Positions 5,816-6,562 of a stretch of 6,562 nucleotides of DNA are shown here, in pieces. The first letter of the stretch is position 1, and the number at the start of each line of letters is the position of its first letter. Source of the stretch: JAFGLY01 sp041309225 (GTDB taxonomy: Bacteria; Myxococcota_A; UBA796; JAFGLY01). Below the pieces are notes generated by a model. The model was not told the origin of the DNA, did not search any database, and saw only the letters and a list, made by a program, of their open reading frames with translations. The stretch is taken from assembly GCA_041309225.1 (NCBI GenBank), contig JBFYZZ010000085.1:1-6562 (forward strand), in the 5' to 3' direction. Position numbers and translations under genes: made by a program.

Positions 5816-6478
5816 ATGCGCACGCTCCTCCTCGCCTGCCTCCTCGCCCTGCTCACCGTCGGATCGGCCGCCCTCCCGGCCTCGGCCGAGGCCGGAGCCC
5901 CCAGTGCCGCGCTCCTGGATCCCGCCAAGGCCAAGGAGACCGCGCCCGCCACCTACAAGGTGAAGTTCGAGACGTCCAAGGGCGAGTTCGTGGTGGAGGT
6001 CCACCGCGACTGGGCGCCGAAGGGGGCCGACCGCTTCTACAACCTCGTGCGCATCGGGTTCTTCGACGACATCCGCTTCTTCCGCGCCATCAAGGGCTTC
6101 ATGGTCCAGTTCGGCCTCCACGGCTCGCCGGAGGTGAACACGAAGTGGCGGGCCGCCCGCATCCCGGACGACCCCGTCCGCCAGTCCAACACCCGCGGGC
6201 GCCTCACGTTCGCCACGAGCGGGGCCGACAGCCGCACCACCCAGGTCTTCATCAACTACGCCAACGCCAACGCCCGGCTCGACTCCTCCGGGTTCGCGCC
6301 CATCGGCGAGGTCGTGAGCGGTATGGAGGTCGTGGACGCCCTCTACACCGGGTACGGCGAGGGCGCGCCCGGCGGGGCGGGGCCGAGCCAGGGCCGCATC
6401 CAGGGGGAGGGCAACGCCTACCTCGACAAGGACTTCCCCCTCCTCGACCGCCTCATCCGGACGACGATCGTGCCCTGA
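5816..6478 (+). CDS. Secreted cyclophilin-type peptidyl-prolyl cis-trans isomerase
   Basis: This 220-residue protein catalyses cis-trans isomerisation of X-Pro peptide bonds, helping exported proteins fold outside the cytoplasm. Residues 1-24 are a Sec signal peptide (Arg2, a Leu-rich core, ASA at 22-24 before the likely cleavage site); no lipobox cysteine is present. The cyclophilin domain runs from about 47 to 178. The core FFRAIKGFMVQFG (88-100) keeps the residues equivalent to human CypA Arg55, Phe60, Met61 and Gln63 as R90, F95, M96 and Q98. TQVFINYAN (142-150) supplies the Gln111/Phe113 equivalents Q143 and F145. The CypA Trp121 position is Arg154 (ARLD), and the His126 position is not conserved. 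Loss of Trp is common in bacterial cyclophilins and predicts weak cyclosporin binding. The tail, with YGEGAPGG and GNAYLDKDFP-x-LDR, is typical of a bacterial secreted subfamily seen in several soil phyla. It is transcribed away from the lipoprotein operon; a functional link is not shown. Confidence 0.95.
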   Translation: MRTLLLACLLALLTVGSAALPASAEAGAPSAALLDPAKAKETAPATYKVKFETSKGEFVVEVHRDWAPKGADRFYNLVRIGFFDDIRFFRAIKGFMVQFGLHGSPEVNTKWRAARIPDDPVRQSNTRGRLTFATSGADSRTTQVFINYANANARLDSSGFAPIGEVVSGMEVVDALYTGYGEGAPGGAGPSQGRIQGEGNAYLDKDFPLLDRLIRTTIVP

Positions 6479-6509
6479 CCTGCGCTGAACGTGGATCGGC
6501 ACGGGCCTC

Positions 6510-6547
6510 GGCGCTCCCGGTGACGCGCCGGCGTGGAAGGCGCTCCC
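6510..6547 (+). repeat. Short direct repeat downstream of the cyclophilin gene
   Basis: GGCGCTCCC occurs at 6510-6518 and again at 6539-6547, 29 bases apart start to start. Between them ACGC-GCCG-GCGT could form a 4-bp stem. There is no T-run, so this is not a clear terminator. Chance is a reasonable explanation in DNA of this composition. Confidence 0.3.
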
Positions 6548-6548
6548 T

Positions 6549-6562
6549 GTGAACGATCCCCC
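6549..6562 (+). CDS. Possible start of a further rightward gene (first codons only)
   Basis: GTG at 6549 begins the reading M-N-D-P before the window ends. GGAAGG at 6535-6540 lies 8 bases upstream, a good ribosome-binding-site distance. It would start 70 bases after the cyclophilin stop. Only four full codons are visible, so nothing can be said of its product and the call rests on the ribosome binding site alone. Confidence 0.25.

Noticed and set aside
5783..6502. A 239-codon minus-strand frame opposite the cyclophilin gene
   Set aside because: The + strand frame encodes an unmistakable cyclophilin with a signal peptide. The antisense product has no recognisable feature.
6479..6548. Intrinsic terminator after the cyclophilin gene
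   Set aside because: Only short stems are possible (for example GGCGC/GCGCC with a 10-base loop) and no T-run follows.

Overview
The window is very G+C-rich DNA (clearly above two thirds G+C by eye) with almost every codon ending in G or C. It comes from a bacterium with an outer-envelope lipoprotein system. Secreted beta-propeller lipoproteins next to a secreted cyclophilin of this type suggest a free-living high-GC Gram-negative lineage such as Myxococcota or Gemmatimonadota, possibly a metagenome-assembled genome. This assignment is inference; no rRNA or marker gene is present.

Most of the window (about 1-5652) is one leftward transcription unit of three tightly packed genes. The first is a lipoprotein of about 1,120 residues (2257-5619, probably starting a little further upstream). 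It has YVTN/SMP-30-like propeller blades at both ends and a long run of glycosidase-type propeller repeats in the middle. The second is a 624-residue lipoprotein (401-2275) whose start overlaps the stop of the first by 19 bases. It is another predicted propeller and carries two copies of an unnamed module of about 60 residues. The third (1-385) is the N-terminal part of a multi-pass membrane protein that runs off the window edge and resembles the start of a GT39/PMT_2-type membrane glycosyltransferase.

The 5653-5815 gap is a divergent promoter region. It holds a plausible leftward -35/-10 pair with a 17-bp spacer and strong GC dyads over the -35. To the right is a secreted cyclophilin-type peptidyl-prolyl isomerase (5816-6478, +) with a clear signal peptide and ribosome binding site, and possibly the first codons of another rightward gene at 6549.

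The two lipoproteins look like surface or periplasmic scaffold or recognition proteins and are probably made together. The membrane protein may act in the same envelope process. The cyclophilin is a general extracytoplasmic folding factor and need not be functionally linked. No tRNA, rRNA, CRISPR array, insertion sequence or phage gene was seen. The most unusual points are the propeller-within-propeller layout of the large lipoprotein, the duplicated unnamed module in the second, and the lack of a normal start codon for the large lipoprotein's signal peptide.
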